Positions 23,064 through 31,887 are shown, numbered from the stretch's first letter. The stretch: 64,000 nucleotides of DNA from CAIUGU01 sp963819685 (GCA_963819685.1 CAWFXI010000005.1:1-64000); one strand, 5' to 3'. The notes: a model not told the origin generated them from the sequence alone. Numbers and translations: made by a program.

Positions 23064-25307
23064 ATGAAACGCCGTCGTCACCAACCCAGTGTCTCCGTTG
23101 CCGCACCAAAGCTCGCTCCCCTCGGAGCGCTCGCTGCCGGATTCGGCTTTGTGTCGCTATCGATGGCACAGGAAGCCGTGCCGGAAGCCGCGAAATCCTT
23201 ACCACCGATCACCGTTAAGGGCACCCCCGAACAAAGCGGCAAGGACAGTTACCAGTCGACTCAGACCCGCATCGGCAAGGCCGACCAGGACCTGCGCGAC
23301 GTTCCGCAGTCCATCACGGTGGTCACCGAGCGACTGATCGAAGACAGGCGAATAGACACGTTGAAGGAGGCGTTGCACAACACAGCGGGTATCTCCTTCA
23401 TGGCCGCCGAGGGAGGAGAGGAAGACATCCGTCTGCGCGGCTTCTCGCTGCAGGGCACTGGCGACATCTTCATCGATGGCATGCGCGACCCGGCCTTTTA
23501 CGAGCGCGATACTTTCAATTGGGATCGCCTTGAAGTGCTGCGAGGTTCGGCGTCGATGCTGTTTGGCCGCGGTTCCACCGGTGGAGCGGTGAACCAGGTC
23601 AGCAAGCTGCCACGACTTGCAACCGGTTCCGATCTCGAGCTGACTGCTGGTTCCGGCAACTACTTCCGTGGGGTCGCCGATCTCAATTTCCGGACGGGCG
23701 AAAGCTCTGCGCTGCATGTGGCCGCAATGGCCAATGTTGCCGACAACCATGGCGTCGAGACGGACAAGAAAGGCTTCGCTTCCACTTTTCGCTGGGGCGC
23801 AGGCACGCCGAATGAATTCGTGGCAGGTCTGTACTATCTGGACAATGACAACGGCATCAACTACGGCATGCCGTGGCTGACCACGCCGGAAGGCAGCGAT
23901 CCACTGATACCGATCGATCCCACCAGCTACTACGGAATGTCGAGCGACTACAATGCCGGTGGCGTGAGGTACGCCAACCTCGTCTACACGCATCATTTCG
24001 AGGGCGGCGGACAGTGGAGAACCGCTGTCCGTGCCGGCACCTATGAGCGCGATCAGCGCGCCAGTGCCGTTCGGTTTGCCGCCGCGGCACAACAGCCGGG
24101 AGGCCTGGCGGTCACGCATGACACGCTGAGTGACGCCACCGTGCTGACGCGCGGCACGCAGAACAAGATCATGGATATGGATACCGTGTATGGCCAGAGC
24201 GACTACACCAATGACTTCCGTTGGCTGTCGGTCAACCACTCGCTGCAGACCGGTGTCGATGCAGCCCGAGAGGACTTCGACGGCTTTGCGGCATTGTTGC
24301 CGACCGGGGTCACGCTCGTGAAATCGACGACCACCATCGGTACGCCGGACGACGGTGTCGGTGTGGATGAATCGTTGCGTATCGTGGCCTTGAATCGCGA
24401 CTTTGCGGCCCGGGCCGTCGGTGCGTATGTGCAGGACCTGGTGCAGGTGGCTCCAGCCTGGAAGATTCTCGCCGGGGTGCGCTGGGACAATTTCGAAGGG
24501 AACTACCGTACGTTCTCGACGGCGACTGCAAATTTCGGCGCGTTGACAGCGGAGCGCGGTCGCACCGATTCGTTGTGGAGCGAGCGAGCCGGCGTGCTGT
24601 TTCAACCGACTCCATTGACGTCTTTCCATTTTTCATACGGCACGTCGTTCAACACGTCGGGTGATACATACCAATACGATGCGCTTGGATCGAATACGCC
24701 ACCCGAGGAAAGCCGCAACTTTGAACTGGGAGCCAGACTTGATACGGCCGATGGCAACGCGTCGGTCCGCCTCGCGTTGTTCCACGCCACCAAGTACAAC
24801 GAGCGCAACCGGGATGAAGACACGGTCAATGCGACCAACTACGTGTTGTCGGGGCAGCGTCATGCGGCGGGTGTCGAAGTGGACGTTTCGGGGCGCATCA
24901 CGCCCGCTTGGGAGATCTACGTCTCCTACGCCTGGATTCCCGACGCGGAAGTGGACCAGGCATCATCGGTCCTTGGCACGACGCTCATAGGCGAGACAGT
25001 CGGGCAGAGGCCTGGTCTCACGCCACTTTATACTGGCACGGTCTGGACGACGTACTCGCTGACACCGAATCTGCGCGTCGGCGGAGGCATCAACGCGCGG
25101 AGCTCTGACACGCCCCAGCAGAGCACGATCGAAGCGCCAAGCTTCATCACCGGTGACCTCATGGCCGAGTACACGGTGGGACCCATGGAGTTCAAGCTGA
25201 ATCTTACGAATGTCACCGACGAGTTGTATGCCGACGTGCTGTACCGCGGCCACTATGTGGCCGGCAAGCCGCGAACGCTGTTGTTCACAGCCGGCTACAG
25301 CTTCTGA
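23064..25307 (+). CDS. TonB-dependent catecholate siderophore receptor (Fiu-like)
   Basis: 747 residues. Signal peptide about 1-36, TonB-box-like LPPITVKG, and the siderophore-receptor plug (DLRDVPQSITVVTERLIEDR, GDIFIDGMRDPAFYERDTFN, RGSASMLFGRGSTGGAVNQV). The barrel contains VAPAWKILAGVRWDNFEGNY and NLTNVTDELYADVLYRGHYV and ends FTAGYSF. The Fiu/CatE group imports ferric catecholates and catechol mono- or dimers. The Fur box at 23008 and the PiuC-like dioxygenase and TonB genes that follow make a complete iron-uptake unit. ATG 23064 has AAGGAA nearby and gives the signal peptide. Confidence 0.93.
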   Translation: MKRRRHQPSVSVAAPKLAPLGALAAGFGFVSLSMAQEAVPEAAKSLPPITVKGTPEQSGKDSYQSTQTRIGKADQDLRDVPQSITVVTERLIEDRRIDTLKEALHNTAGISFMAAEGGEEDIRLRGFSLQGTGDIFIDGMRDPAFYERDTFNWDRLEVLRGSASMLFGRGSTGGAVNQVSKLPRLATGSDLELTAGSGNYFRGVADLNFRTGESSALHVAAMANVADNHGVETDKKGFASTFRWGAGTPNEFVAGLYYLDNDNGINYGMPWLTTPEGSDPLIPIDPTSYYGMSSDYNAGGVRYANLVYTHHFEGGGQWRTAVRAGTYERDQRASAVRFAAAAQQPGGLAVTHDTLSDATVLTRGTQNKIMDMDTVYGQSDYTNDFRWLSVNHSLQTGVDAAREDFDGFAALLPTGVTLVKSTTTIGTPDDGVGVDESLRIVALNRDFAARAVGAYVQDLVQVAPAWKILAGVRWDNFEGNYRTFSTATANFGALTAERGRTDSLWSERAGVLFQPTPLTSFHFSYGTSFNTSGDTYQYDALGSNTPPEESRNFELGARLDTADGNASVRLALFHATKYNERNRDEDTVNATNYVLSGQRHAAGVEVDVSGRITPAWEIYVSYAWIPDAEVDQASSVLGTTLIGETVGQRPGLTPLYTGTVWTTYSLTPNLRVGGGINARSSDTPQQSTIEAPSFITGDLMAEYTVGPMEFKLNLTNVTDELYADVLYRGHYVAGKPRTLLFTAGYSF

Positions 25308-25317
25308 GCACTGACGG

Positions 25318-26004
25318 ATGCTGCTGCATGTCAAACAGGTGCTGACGCCCGAAGAAGTTCGTCGGGCGCGCTCCATCCTCGATCAGGCGGAGTGGGTGGA
25401 TGGTCGTGTGACAGCGGGTGTGCAGTCAGCGCAGGCGAAGAACAACGAACAATTGCCGCAAAACGGCAAGGACACGCGGGCTTTGCAGGATCTCGTGCTG
25501 GGCGGTCTTGGCAAGCACGCCACTTTTTTTTCCGCGGCGCTGCCACGGGTGGTATTTCCACCGCTCTTCAACCGCTACGGGGGGACTACCAACTCTTTCG
25601 GCAACCACGTGGACAATGCCATCCGCTTCGTGCCCGGCGGACGCCAGGAGAGGGTGCGAACCGACATCAGTTGCACGCTGTTCCTGTCGGAGCCGGACGA
25701 GTACGAGGGCGGGGAGCTGGTGATCGAAGACACCTTCGGCGAACAACGGGTGAAGCTGCCGGCAGGCGACATGGTGCTGTATCCCGGCACAAGCGTGCAT
25801 CGCGTCGAGCCCGTGACGCGGGGTCAGCGTCTGGCCAGCTTTTTCTGGGTGCAGAGCATGGTGCGCAGTATCGAGCAGCGTCGTCTGCTGTTCGAGATGG
25901 ATGCGCAGTTGATCGCGCTACGTCAGCAGCACGGTGAAGGCGGAGCGGCGATAGGTCTCACCGGCACGTATCACAATCTGCTGCGCATGTGGGCAGACAC
26001 ATGA
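25318..26004 (+). CDS. PiuC/YbiX-type Fe(II)/2-oxoglutarate dioxygenase
   Basis: 228 residues, the usual length. The iron ligands are visible as H-x-D in NSFGNHVDNAI (about 96-98) and the distal His in GTSVHRVEPVTRGQR, whose Arg would bind 2-oxoglutarate. N-terminal KQVLTPEEV and WVDGRVTAGVQSAQAKNNEQ are family hallmarks. PiuC-like enzymes sit beside Fiu/PiuA receptors and are thought to hydroxylate or process siderophore-related molecules; the exact substrate is not settled. The start is 10 bases after the receptor stop, and the stop overlaps tonB by four bases. Confidence 0.93.
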   Translation: MLLHVKQVLTPEEVRRARSILDQAEWVDGRVTAGVQSAQAKNNEQLPQNGKDTRALQDLVLGGLGKHATFFSAALPRVVFPPLFNRYGGTTNSFGNHVDNAIRFVPGGRQERVRTDISCTLFLSEPDEYEGGELVIEDTFGEQRVKLPAGDMVLYPGTSVHRVEPVTRGQRLASFFWVQSMVRSIEQRRLLFEMDAQLIALRQQHGEGGAAIGLTGTYHNLLRMWADT

Positions 26005-26669
26005 GCGGCGGGCTCGCGGAAGTCCTGGCAGAGCAGAAGCGCATGAGCCGCAGCCACGTGCCTGTTTTTGTGGGTGTGCTGGCAGTACACGGTATGGTGG
26101 GGTGGGCGCTGCTCACTGTCAGCGCCGTACGCGAAGCCGTGCTGGAGACGGTTCCTGTCATGATCGCCACGATGATCGAGTCGCAAACCCAGCCCGAGCG
26201 CTTTGTGCCGCCGCCGCCAGCCAGTCCCGAAGTGCGTCTGACTCAGCAATCGCTGGTGACGGTACCGCAGCTTCCGGTGGAAGCTCCTGTCTACGAGGCC
26301 CCGGTGGCAGTCAACCTGTCTCTACCTGCGGAAACGATGGTTGAAAGCCCGGCCGATCCGGCCGTGCGCAGTCCCGCGCCATCACCGCCCAAGACCATAC
26401 CGGCGAGTGCTGTCGAATACATCGTCACACCAAAACCCGCCTACCCGCTGTATTCGCGCCGTGCCGGGGAGACCGGCATCGTGCTGTTGCGCGTCCTGAT
26501 CAGCGACAAAGGTCTGCCGGTCCACATCGAGATAGAAAAGTCGTCGGGTTACAGCCGTCTCGACGCAGCGGCCCTGGCAGCGATGCAGGCTGCGCGCTTC
26601 AAGCCGTATTCCGAGAACGGCATCGCGCTGGCGGTCTGGGCGCCAGCTCCTATTGTCTTTGAGTTGTAG
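26001..26669 (+). CDS. tonB: TonB energy-transducing protein
   Basis: 222 residues. One N-terminal membrane segment (about 18-38, VPVFVGVLAVHGMVGWALLT) is followed by a Pro/Val-rich periplasmic spacer (FVPPPPASP, VPQLPVEAPVYEAP) and the C-terminal TonB domain (VTPKPAYPLYSRRAGETGIV, KSSGYSRLDAAALAAMQAAR). It transmits proton-motive force from ExbB-ExbD to outer-membrane receptors. No exbBD genes are in the window. It starts by ATGA overlap with the dioxygenase gene and is probably dedicated to the receptor upstream. Confidence 0.92.
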   Translation: MSGGLAEVLAEQKRMSRSHVPVFVGVLAVHGMVGWALLTVSAVREAVLETVPVMIATMIESQTQPERFVPPPPASPEVRLTQQSLVTVPQLPVEAPVYEAPVAVNLSLPAETMVESPADPAVRSPAPSPPKTIPASAVEYIVTPKPAYPLYSRRAGETGIVLLRVLISDKGLPVHIEIEKSSGYSRLDAAALAAMQAARFKPYSENGIALAVWAPAPIVFEL

Positions 26670-27974
26670 CTACAGCCGCCGCGTCTGCCCTGCCAGCTGG
26701 GAGACGAGGACCTTGTCGATGCGGGTGCCGTCCATATCCAGGATTTCAAAGCGCCATCCATTGACGACCAGCGTCTGTCCGGCACGGGGAATGTGCCCGA
26801 GTTGTTCCAGCAGAAAGCGGGCCAGCGTCGCGAAGCGTTCACCGACGACGAGCCCACCCATGCCCACCTTGTCTTCGAGTTCGTCCATGCCAATCTGGCC
26901 ATCGACCAGGAATGAGCCGTCGTCGCGCTTCACGACATCGGGTTCGGCTTCATGTCCTTCACCCGCAAGGTCGCCTGCGATGGTTTCGAGGATGTCCGTG
27001 GGAGTGATCATGCCGAGCAGGTCACCATACTCGTCGACCACGATTGCAATATGGGGCCGGGTCTTCTTGAATTGTGCAAGCAGCGACAAAGCCTTGGTCG
27101 AGGGTGGCACGACGAGCGGATCCCGGACCATGGCGCGCAGATCCAGCGACTGGGTTCCGAGCAGGGTGTCGATGAGTTCGCGGGTGCGGACATAGCCAAT
27201 GACGTTGTCCAGGCTGTCTTCGCATACCAGATACCGGCCATAGCCTCCCGTCACGACCTGCTCGCGAATCTCGTCGAGGGTTGCCGTTACCCCGATCCAC
27301 TCGATCTCCGACCGGTGGGTCATCATGCTGCGGACCGGACGGTCGCCCAGGCTCAGCACCTCATCGATCATCTGCCGTTCTACGGTGTCGATGACGCCTT
27401 GTTCGGTGCCTTCGGCGAGCAGCGCGGTGATCTCTTCATCGGTGACCGCCCGCTTGTGGTGCTCTTTGACGCCGAGCAACCTGAGTATCAGGCTCGTTGA
27501 CGCCTGCAGCAGTGCCACGAAGGGTCGCGTGGCAGTCGAAATGCCACGCAGCAAGGGCGCTACGGCGACGGCGATTCCCTCGGGATGGGTAATGGCGATG
27601 CGCTTCGGCACGAGTTCGCCGATCACAAGCTGCAGGAACGTGATGCCCATGAATACGAGCGAGTACGCCACCGCCTCACCGTATCCGGCCAGCCATATCA
27701 CCCGGTCGAGCACGATCGCCAGCTCGCTGCCGAACGCTGCGCCACTGACCGCACCGGCAACGATGCCGATCAGCGTGATGCCGATCTGGATCGTCGACAG
27801 AAACCGGGTGGGTTCATCCGAGAGTTTGAGGGCGGCGGCAGCGCCTCTTGATCCAGCTTCGGCGCGCTGTTTCAGGATGCCGCGGCGCGACGAGACGATC
27901 GCCATTTCGGACATCGCAAAAAAGCCATTGAACAGAACCAGGGCCAGGAGCAGGGCAAATTGCCAGTAGAGCAT
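26670..27974 (-). CDS. CNNM/CorC-HlyC family membrane protein with CBS domains
   Basis: 434 residues from the minus-strand ATG at 27974. The N-terminal DUF21/CNNM membrane domain (about 1-190; ALLLALVLFNGFFAMSEMAI, STIQIGITLIGIVAGAVSGA) precedes a tandem CBS region (MIDEVLSLGDRPVRSMMTHR, VVDEYGDLLGMITPTDIL) and a CorC-type C-terminal domain (GERFATLARFLLEQLGHIPR). Members are implicated in magnesium or cobalt efflux; the hemolysin label is historical. It is convergent with tonB: the stop codons are adjacent, and no separating terminator was seen. An upstream in-frame extension to 28412 has no family character. Confidence 0.9.
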   Translation of the reverse strand: MLYWQFALLLALVLFNGFFAMSEMAIVSSRRGILKQRAEAGSRGAAAALKLSDEPTRFLSTIQIGITLIGIVAGAVSGAAFGSELAIVLDRVIWLAGYGEAVAYSLVFMGITFLQLVIGELVPKRIAITHPEGIAVAVAPLLRGISTATRPFVALLQASTSLILRLLGVKEHHKRAVTDEEITALLAEGTEQGVIDTVERQMIDEVLSLGDRPVRSMMTHRSEIEWIGVTATLDEIREQVVTGGYGRYLVCEDSLDNVIGYVRTRELIDTLLGTQSLDLRAMVRDPLVVPPSTKALSLLAQFKKTRPHIAIVVDEYGDLLGMITPTDILETIAGDLAGEGHEAEPDVVKRDDGSFLVDGQIGMDELEDKVGMGGLVVGERFATLARFLLEQLGHIPRAGQTLVVNGWRFEILDMDGTRIDKVLVSQLAGQTRRL

Positions 27975-28215
27975 ATCGTCGGAAGGGTGATGGCCGGGGC
28001 TTGTGACCGATAAAGAGGCTACGCGGCGCTTCCCTGCTTGTCCATGCATTCGCCGGCGATGGGGTCGTTCCAGGCAGTTTGCTGCGCTGTTCAGTGGCCG
28101 TAAGTGCCGGTCATCTAAAGCGTTGTGAACGGAAGATGCTAGGATGAAAGGCGATGGCCAGAGAGGAGGTGACCGGGTGAGATCCGTTGGCAGGTCAACG
28201 CAAAAGTGTATCCGT

Positions 28216-29184
28216 ATGCCGCGCGGCCTGCTGCTGATGCTGGTGATGTTGAGTGCTGCTCCGGCCCATGCCGAATGGTTCGACCGGGTCGAGGACGGCA
28301 TCATGGGTACGCGCATCGCTGTCGAGCTGTGGGCGGACGAAAAGCCGCTGGCCGACCGGGCGTTCGACCAGGTGTTCGCCGAGATGCGCCGTATCGACGC
28401 TTCGATGAGCACCTACAAGCCGGACAGCGAGGTATCGCGCGTCAATGCAACCGCAGCACAGCGCCCCGTACCGATCACCGACGAATTGTTCGACCTGCTG
28501 GAAACTTCCGTCGAGTACTCGCGGCTGACAGACGGTGCGTTTGATATCACGTACGCCAGCGTAGGCTTCATGTACGACTTTCGCAGCCACATCAAGCCCA
28601 CTGAAAAGGCTATCGCCGCCGCGCTGCCGTCCATCAACTACCGATACCTCGAACTCGACAGGGCAAAGCACACGGTCCATTTTGCGCACTCGGGCGTGCG
28701 CATCGACCTCGGGGGTATCGCCAAGGGGCATGCGGTGGATCGTGGCATTGCGATCCTCAAGAGCCTGAAGATCGAGCATGCATCGGTGACTGCCGGGGGC
28801 GATACCCGCATCATCGGCGATCGCATGGGCGCACCCTGGGTCGTGGGAATCCGTCATCCGGATGACAAGAATCGCGTCATTGCCCGCATCCCCCTGGTCG
28901 ACACGGCGATATCCACATCCGGCGACTATGAGCGCTACTTCGACGAGAACGGCGTTCGCTATCATCACATCATCGATCCGCAGAGCGGACATTCGGCTAG
29001 CATGGTACGCAGCGCTACCGTCCTGGCATCCACCGCGACGCGTACCGATGGACTGTCGAAAACAGCCTTCGTGCTGGGACCGGAAAAGGCACTCGAGATC
29101 TACAATCGCCTCGAGGACGTGGATGCCGTCCTGGTGACGCCAGACGGCAAAGTGTTGTACACGAAGGGGATGGAAGCGCCGTAA
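28216..29184 (+). CDS. apbE: FAD:protein FMN transferase (ApbE)
   Basis: 322 residues from ATG 28216, which begins a signal peptide (PRGLLLMLVMLSAAPAHA); ATG 28144 would add 24 residues. Flavinylates Thr residues in Na+-translocating NADH dehydrogenase or Rnf-type proteins. Motifs: MGTRIAVELWADE, RIDLGGIAKGHAVDRGI, SVTAGGDTRIIGDRMG, STSGDYERYF, YHHIIDPQSGHSA and SATRTDGLSKTAF-like TATRTDGLSKTAFVLG. It stands alone between the divergent CorC-like gene and cstA; no Nqr or Rnf genes are visible. Confidence 0.93.
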   Translation: MPRGLLLMLVMLSAAPAHAEWFDRVEDGIMGTRIAVELWADEKPLADRAFDQVFAEMRRIDASMSTYKPDSEVSRVNATAAQRPVPITDELFDLLETSVEYSRLTDGAFDITYASVGFMYDFRSHIKPTEKAIAAALPSINYRYLELDRAKHTVHFAHSGVRIDLGGIAKGHAVDRGIAILKSLKIEHASVTAGGDTRIIGDRMGAPWVVGIRHPDDKNRVIARIPLVDTAISTSGDYERYFDENGVRYHHIIDPQSGHSASMVRSATVLASTATRTDGLSKTAFVLGPEKALEIYNRLEDVDAVLVTPDGKVLYTKGMEAP

Positions 29185-29300
29185 CCGGTGAGCGGTGAGC
29201 GGTGAGGTGAGCCGTGAGCCGTGGGACAAGCAAACAGGATTCGACTCAACGTGACATGCATTACTCTGACGGGTCACGCATCACGGATCACGCATCACGG
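29185..29300. repeat. Inverted pair of heptamer tandem arrays (GTGA / TCAC)
   Basis: Left arm 29185-29224: CCGGTGA, GCGGTGA, GCGGTGA, then a shorter GGTGA and GCCGTGA, GCCGTGG. Right arm 29271-29300: GGGTCAC, GCATCAC, GGATCAC, GCATCAC. The arms are reverse-complementary in their GTGA core and flank about 45 bases. The array starts at the apbE stop and ends at the cstA start region. Confidence 0.75.
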
Positions 29301-29303
29301 AAA

Positions 29304-31376
29304 ATGAACATGAAAAAGCTTCTGTGGGGATTGGTGGCGGTGGTTGGGGCATTCGCGCTTGGCGTCGTCGCGCTGTATCGCGGCGAATCCATCAACGCCC
29401 TGTGGATCGTGGTCGCTGCGTTGTGTGTGTACGCCATCAGTTACCGTTTCTACAGCGCCTGGATAGCGGCAAAGGTTCTGTCGATCGACGCGTCGCGTCC
29501 GACGCCTGCCGAGCGGCTCGATAACGGTCGCGACTACGTGCCGACCCATCGCTGGATCGTTTTCGGACACCACTTCGCCGCCATTGCGGGGCCAGGCCCA
29601 CTGGTTGGACCGACGCTGGCAGCCCAGTTCGGTTACCTGCCGGGAACGCTGTGGATTCTGGTCGGTGCGGTGCTTGGCGGTTGCGTGCAGGACATGGCCA
29701 CGCTGTTCATCTCCACCCGCCGTGACGGCCGCAGCCTGGGGCAGATGGCTCGCGATGAACTGGGGCCGGTCGGTGGATTCGCTGCGCTGATCGGCACGCT
29801 GCTGATCATGATCATCCTGATCGCCGTGCTCGGTCTCGTGGTCGTCAATGCCATGCGCCACAGTCCGTGGGCGACCTCAACGGTTTTCGCGACGATACCG
29901 ATCGCCATCCTGATCGGCTTTTATCTGCGCAACATCCGGCCGGGTCGCGTGCTCGAGGCGTCGCTGCTCGGCTTCATCCTGCTGCTCGCGGCCGTGTGGA
30001 GTGGCGGCTGGGTGCAGAACGCGCCACTGGTCCGCGAGTGGTTCAACTACGATGGTGTGCCGCTTGCGTGGTTCGTCATTGTCTATGGATTCGTCGCGGC
30101 CATAGTGCCCGTGTGGTTGCTGCTGGCGCCGCGCGACTATTTATCCACGTTCCTGAAAATCGGTGTCGTCGTCCTGCTGGGGATTGCAGTGCTGGTCATG
30201 CGGCCCGAAATCCGCATGCCGGCGCTGACACCCTTCATCGACGGCACCGGACCGATTTTCGCGGGCAAGGTATTTCCCTTCGTGTTCATTACGATCGCCT
30301 GCGGCGCCATTTCGGGCTTTCACGCGCTGATTTCCAGCGGCACCACCCCGAAGCTGATCGGCAACGAGCGCGACATCAGGCTCATCGGCTACGGCGGCAT
30401 GGCGCTGGAGTCGTTCGTCGCCATCATGGCGATGATCGCCGCGACGTTGCTTGACCCGGGTGTCTACTTCGCCATCAACAGCCCTGCCGGCGTTGTCGGA
30501 GCCACGGCGCAACAGGCCGTCGCGACGATCTCCGCCTGGGGATTTCCGGTCAGTGTCGAGCAGATGGACATGCTCGCCCGGGAAATGGGAGAGAGCACCT
30601 TGTTTGCCCGCACTGGCGGTGCGCCTTCGCTGGCAGTCGGCATGGCAAGCATTCTGTCGTCAGCCTTCGGTCAAGGGCTGCTGGCGCTCTGGTATCACTT
30701 CGCGATCATGTTCGAAGCCATCTTCATTCTCACCACCCTCGATGCCGGGACGCGTGTCGGGCGGTTCATGTTGCAGGATCTCCTTGGGCAGATCTGGAAG
30801 CCCTTCGGTCGCACATCGTGGTATCCCTCAGTCGTGATATCCAGCGCCCTGGTGGTGGCCGGATGGGGCTACTTCCTCTATGTGGGGGTCATTGACCCCA
30901 ATGGTGGCGTCAATCTGTTGTGGCCGCTGTTCGGAATATCGAACCAGATGCTGGCAGCCATTGCGCTCTGCGTCGTGACGGGCGTCCTCATCAAGCAAGG
31001 CCGCGCTCGCCAGTCCTGGATCACGATCCTGCCGCTGTCCTGGCTTGCCATCGTGACTACTACCGCGGCCTGGCAAAAAGTGCTGTCGCCGGATCCGCGA
31101 CTCGGATTCCTTGCCGGGGCCAATGACCTGGCTGCAAAACTGGATGCGGGAACGTTGTCGGAAGCAGCCGCACGGGCTGCGCCCCAGCTGATCTTCAATC
31201 AACGCCTCGACGCCGCCCTGACGGTGTTTTTTGCGCTGGTACTGTGGGTGATCATTCTCGACACGGCGCGGGTGTCCTGGCGCGTGCTGCGCGGGCTGCC
31301 TGTGCTTCCCTCGTCCGAAATCCCGCACTCTCTGCAGGGTTCGGCGGCGCTCGGCTCTGTGGGGGCGAGCTCATGA
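29304..31376 (+). CDS. cstA: CstA family carbon-starvation/pyruvate transporter
   Basis: 690 residues with at least sixteen hydrophobic segments. Family hallmarks include DYVPTHRWIVFGHHFAAIAG, GPGPLVGPTLAAQFGYLPG, GCVQDMATLFISTRRDGRSL, FITIACGAISGFHALISSGT and GTRVGRFMLQDLLGQIWKPF. CstA/BtsT proteins import pyruvate and are induced on carbon limitation. ATG 29304 (or 29310) directly after the inverted heptamer array is taken as the start; an upstream extension lies in the repeat. Its TGA overlaps the start of the YbdD gene. Confidence 0.95.
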   Translation: MNMKKLLWGLVAVVGAFALGVVALYRGESINALWIVVAALCVYAISYRFYSAWIAAKVLSIDASRPTPAERLDNGRDYVPTHRWIVFGHHFAAIAGPGPLVGPTLAAQFGYLPGTLWILVGAVLGGCVQDMATLFISTRRDGRSLGQMARDELGPVGGFAALIGTLLIMIILIAVLGLVVVNAMRHSPWATSTVFATIPIAILIGFYLRNIRPGRVLEASLLGFILLLAAVWSGGWVQNAPLVREWFNYDGVPLAWFVIVYGFVAAIVPVWLLLAPRDYLSTFLKIGVVVLLGIAVLVMRPEIRMPALTPFIDGTGPIFAGKVFPFVFITIACGAISGFHALISSGTTPKLIGNERDIRLIGYGGMALESFVAIMAMIAATLLDPGVYFAINSPAGVVGATAQQAVATISAWGFPVSVEQMDMLAREMGESTLFARTGGAPSLAVGMASILSSAFGQGLLALWYHFAIMFEAIFILTTLDAGTRVGRFMLQDLLGQIWKPFGRTSWYPSVVISSALVVAGWGYFLYVGVIDPNGGVNLLWPLFGISNQMLAAIALCVVTGVLIKQGRARQSWITILPLSWLAIVTTTAAWQKVLSPDPRLGFLAGANDLAAKLDAGTLSEAAARAAPQLIFNQRLDAALTVFFALVLWVIILDTARVSWRVLRGLPVLPSSEIPHSLQGSAALGSVGASS

Positions 31377-31729
31377 TTTCCATGGCAGCCAGTCAGTTAG
31401 CGGGGCGATGCAGGATTTACTGCAGCGCCCTGATACTCCGAGTCACGGACGACTCGGCGAAATCGATGAGTTCTAACTCATTGATTTCGGGAGCCAGTGA
31501 AAACCACGCTTTTCGCTGGCTCCGGATGCAAAAGGCACGGATAGACTTTTGCATCAACCTGTTAGGCTTGTTCTGGCAGTTCGTCAGAACCCTGGCGGGG
31601 GATGATGCCTACGACAGGTACCGGCACCACCATGAATCCTGCCATGCAGGTAAACCATTCATGAACCGCAAGGCTTTCTACCTGCATAGGCAGCATGAGA
31701 AATGGAGCGGGGTGAACAGGTGCTGTTAG
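31373..31729 (+). CDS. YbdD/YjiX (DUF466) protein with in-frame repeat insertion
   Basis: 118 residues; family members are about 60-70. The C-terminal 55 residues are a clear YbdD: LLGLFWQFVRTLAGDDAYDR, then RKAFYLHRQHEKWSGVNRCC, with the terminal RCC. YbdD regularly follows cstA, and here ATG 31373 overlaps the cstA stop. Between the first eight or so residues and the YbdD body lie about 57 codons supplied by a 170-bp structured repeat (31396-31565), read through without a stop. Translation could alternatively restart at an ATG within the repeat (31466 or 31526), but neither has a good ribosome-binding site. It is therefore either an extended but intact protein or a gene with a damaged start. 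Confidence 0.75.
   Translation: MISMAASQLAGRCRIYCSALILRVTDDSAKSMSSNSLISGASENHAFRWLRMQKARIDFCINLLGLFWQFVRTLAGDDAYDRYRHHHESCHAGKPFMNRKAFYLHRQHEKWSGVNRCC
31396..31565 (+). repeat. 170-bp multi-hairpin repeat element, copy A (inside ybdD)
   Basis: Five consecutive stem-loops: 31402-31431; 31438-31457 (CCGAGTC / GACTCGG); 31458-31489 (15 bp, one G-U, two-base loop); 31490-31523 (14 bp, one G-U); 31525-31555 (GATGCAAAAG / CTTTTGCATC, 10 bp). Copy B is at 60685-60854 in reverse. A hand alignment of the core 31438-31560 gives 111 identities in 123 positions with no gaps. The ends are imperfect inverted repeats. Confidence 0.85.
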
Positions 31730-31881
31730 GGCGGGAGGACGTGGGTGAGCGTAGAGTCGGACGCGTGACGAACCAAGGGGGATCGCTCCGTTTGTCATCC
31801 GTTGAGCTTCCAGGTCTGACCACGTCCCGAGATCACGTCGTCTCGACATCACCTACCGCCCGCCCACCCGGGGACGCTGTG

Positions 31882-31887
31882 TATAAT
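31882..31887 (+). promoter_or_regulatory. Probable -10 element for yajC
   Basis: A perfect TATAAT lies 42 bases before the yajC start. No good -35 is found at 16-18 bases spacing, so this is a candidate only. Confidence 0.45.

Noticed and set aside
23199..24629. A 476-codon minus-strand frame
   Set aside because: Antisense shadow of the siderophore receptor, with no family character or ribosome-binding site.
28144..28215. Longer ApbE start at 28144
   Set aside because: The added residues are basic and low in hydrophobicity, while ATG 28216 starts a normal signal peptide; not excluded.
29185..29300. CRISPR array
   Set aside because: Units are 7 bp without spacers and face each other in two orientations; no cas genes are present.
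31396..31565. Integron attC site, because the right end reads GTTAGGC (GTTRRRY)
   Set aside because: The left end does not provide the matching inverse core, and the interior is five separate hairpins rather than one attC cruciform.
31430..31729. Selenocysteine in the YbdD-like protein
   Set aside because: The C-terminal RCC is encoded by two TGC/TGT codons followed by TAG; no in-frame TGA is present.
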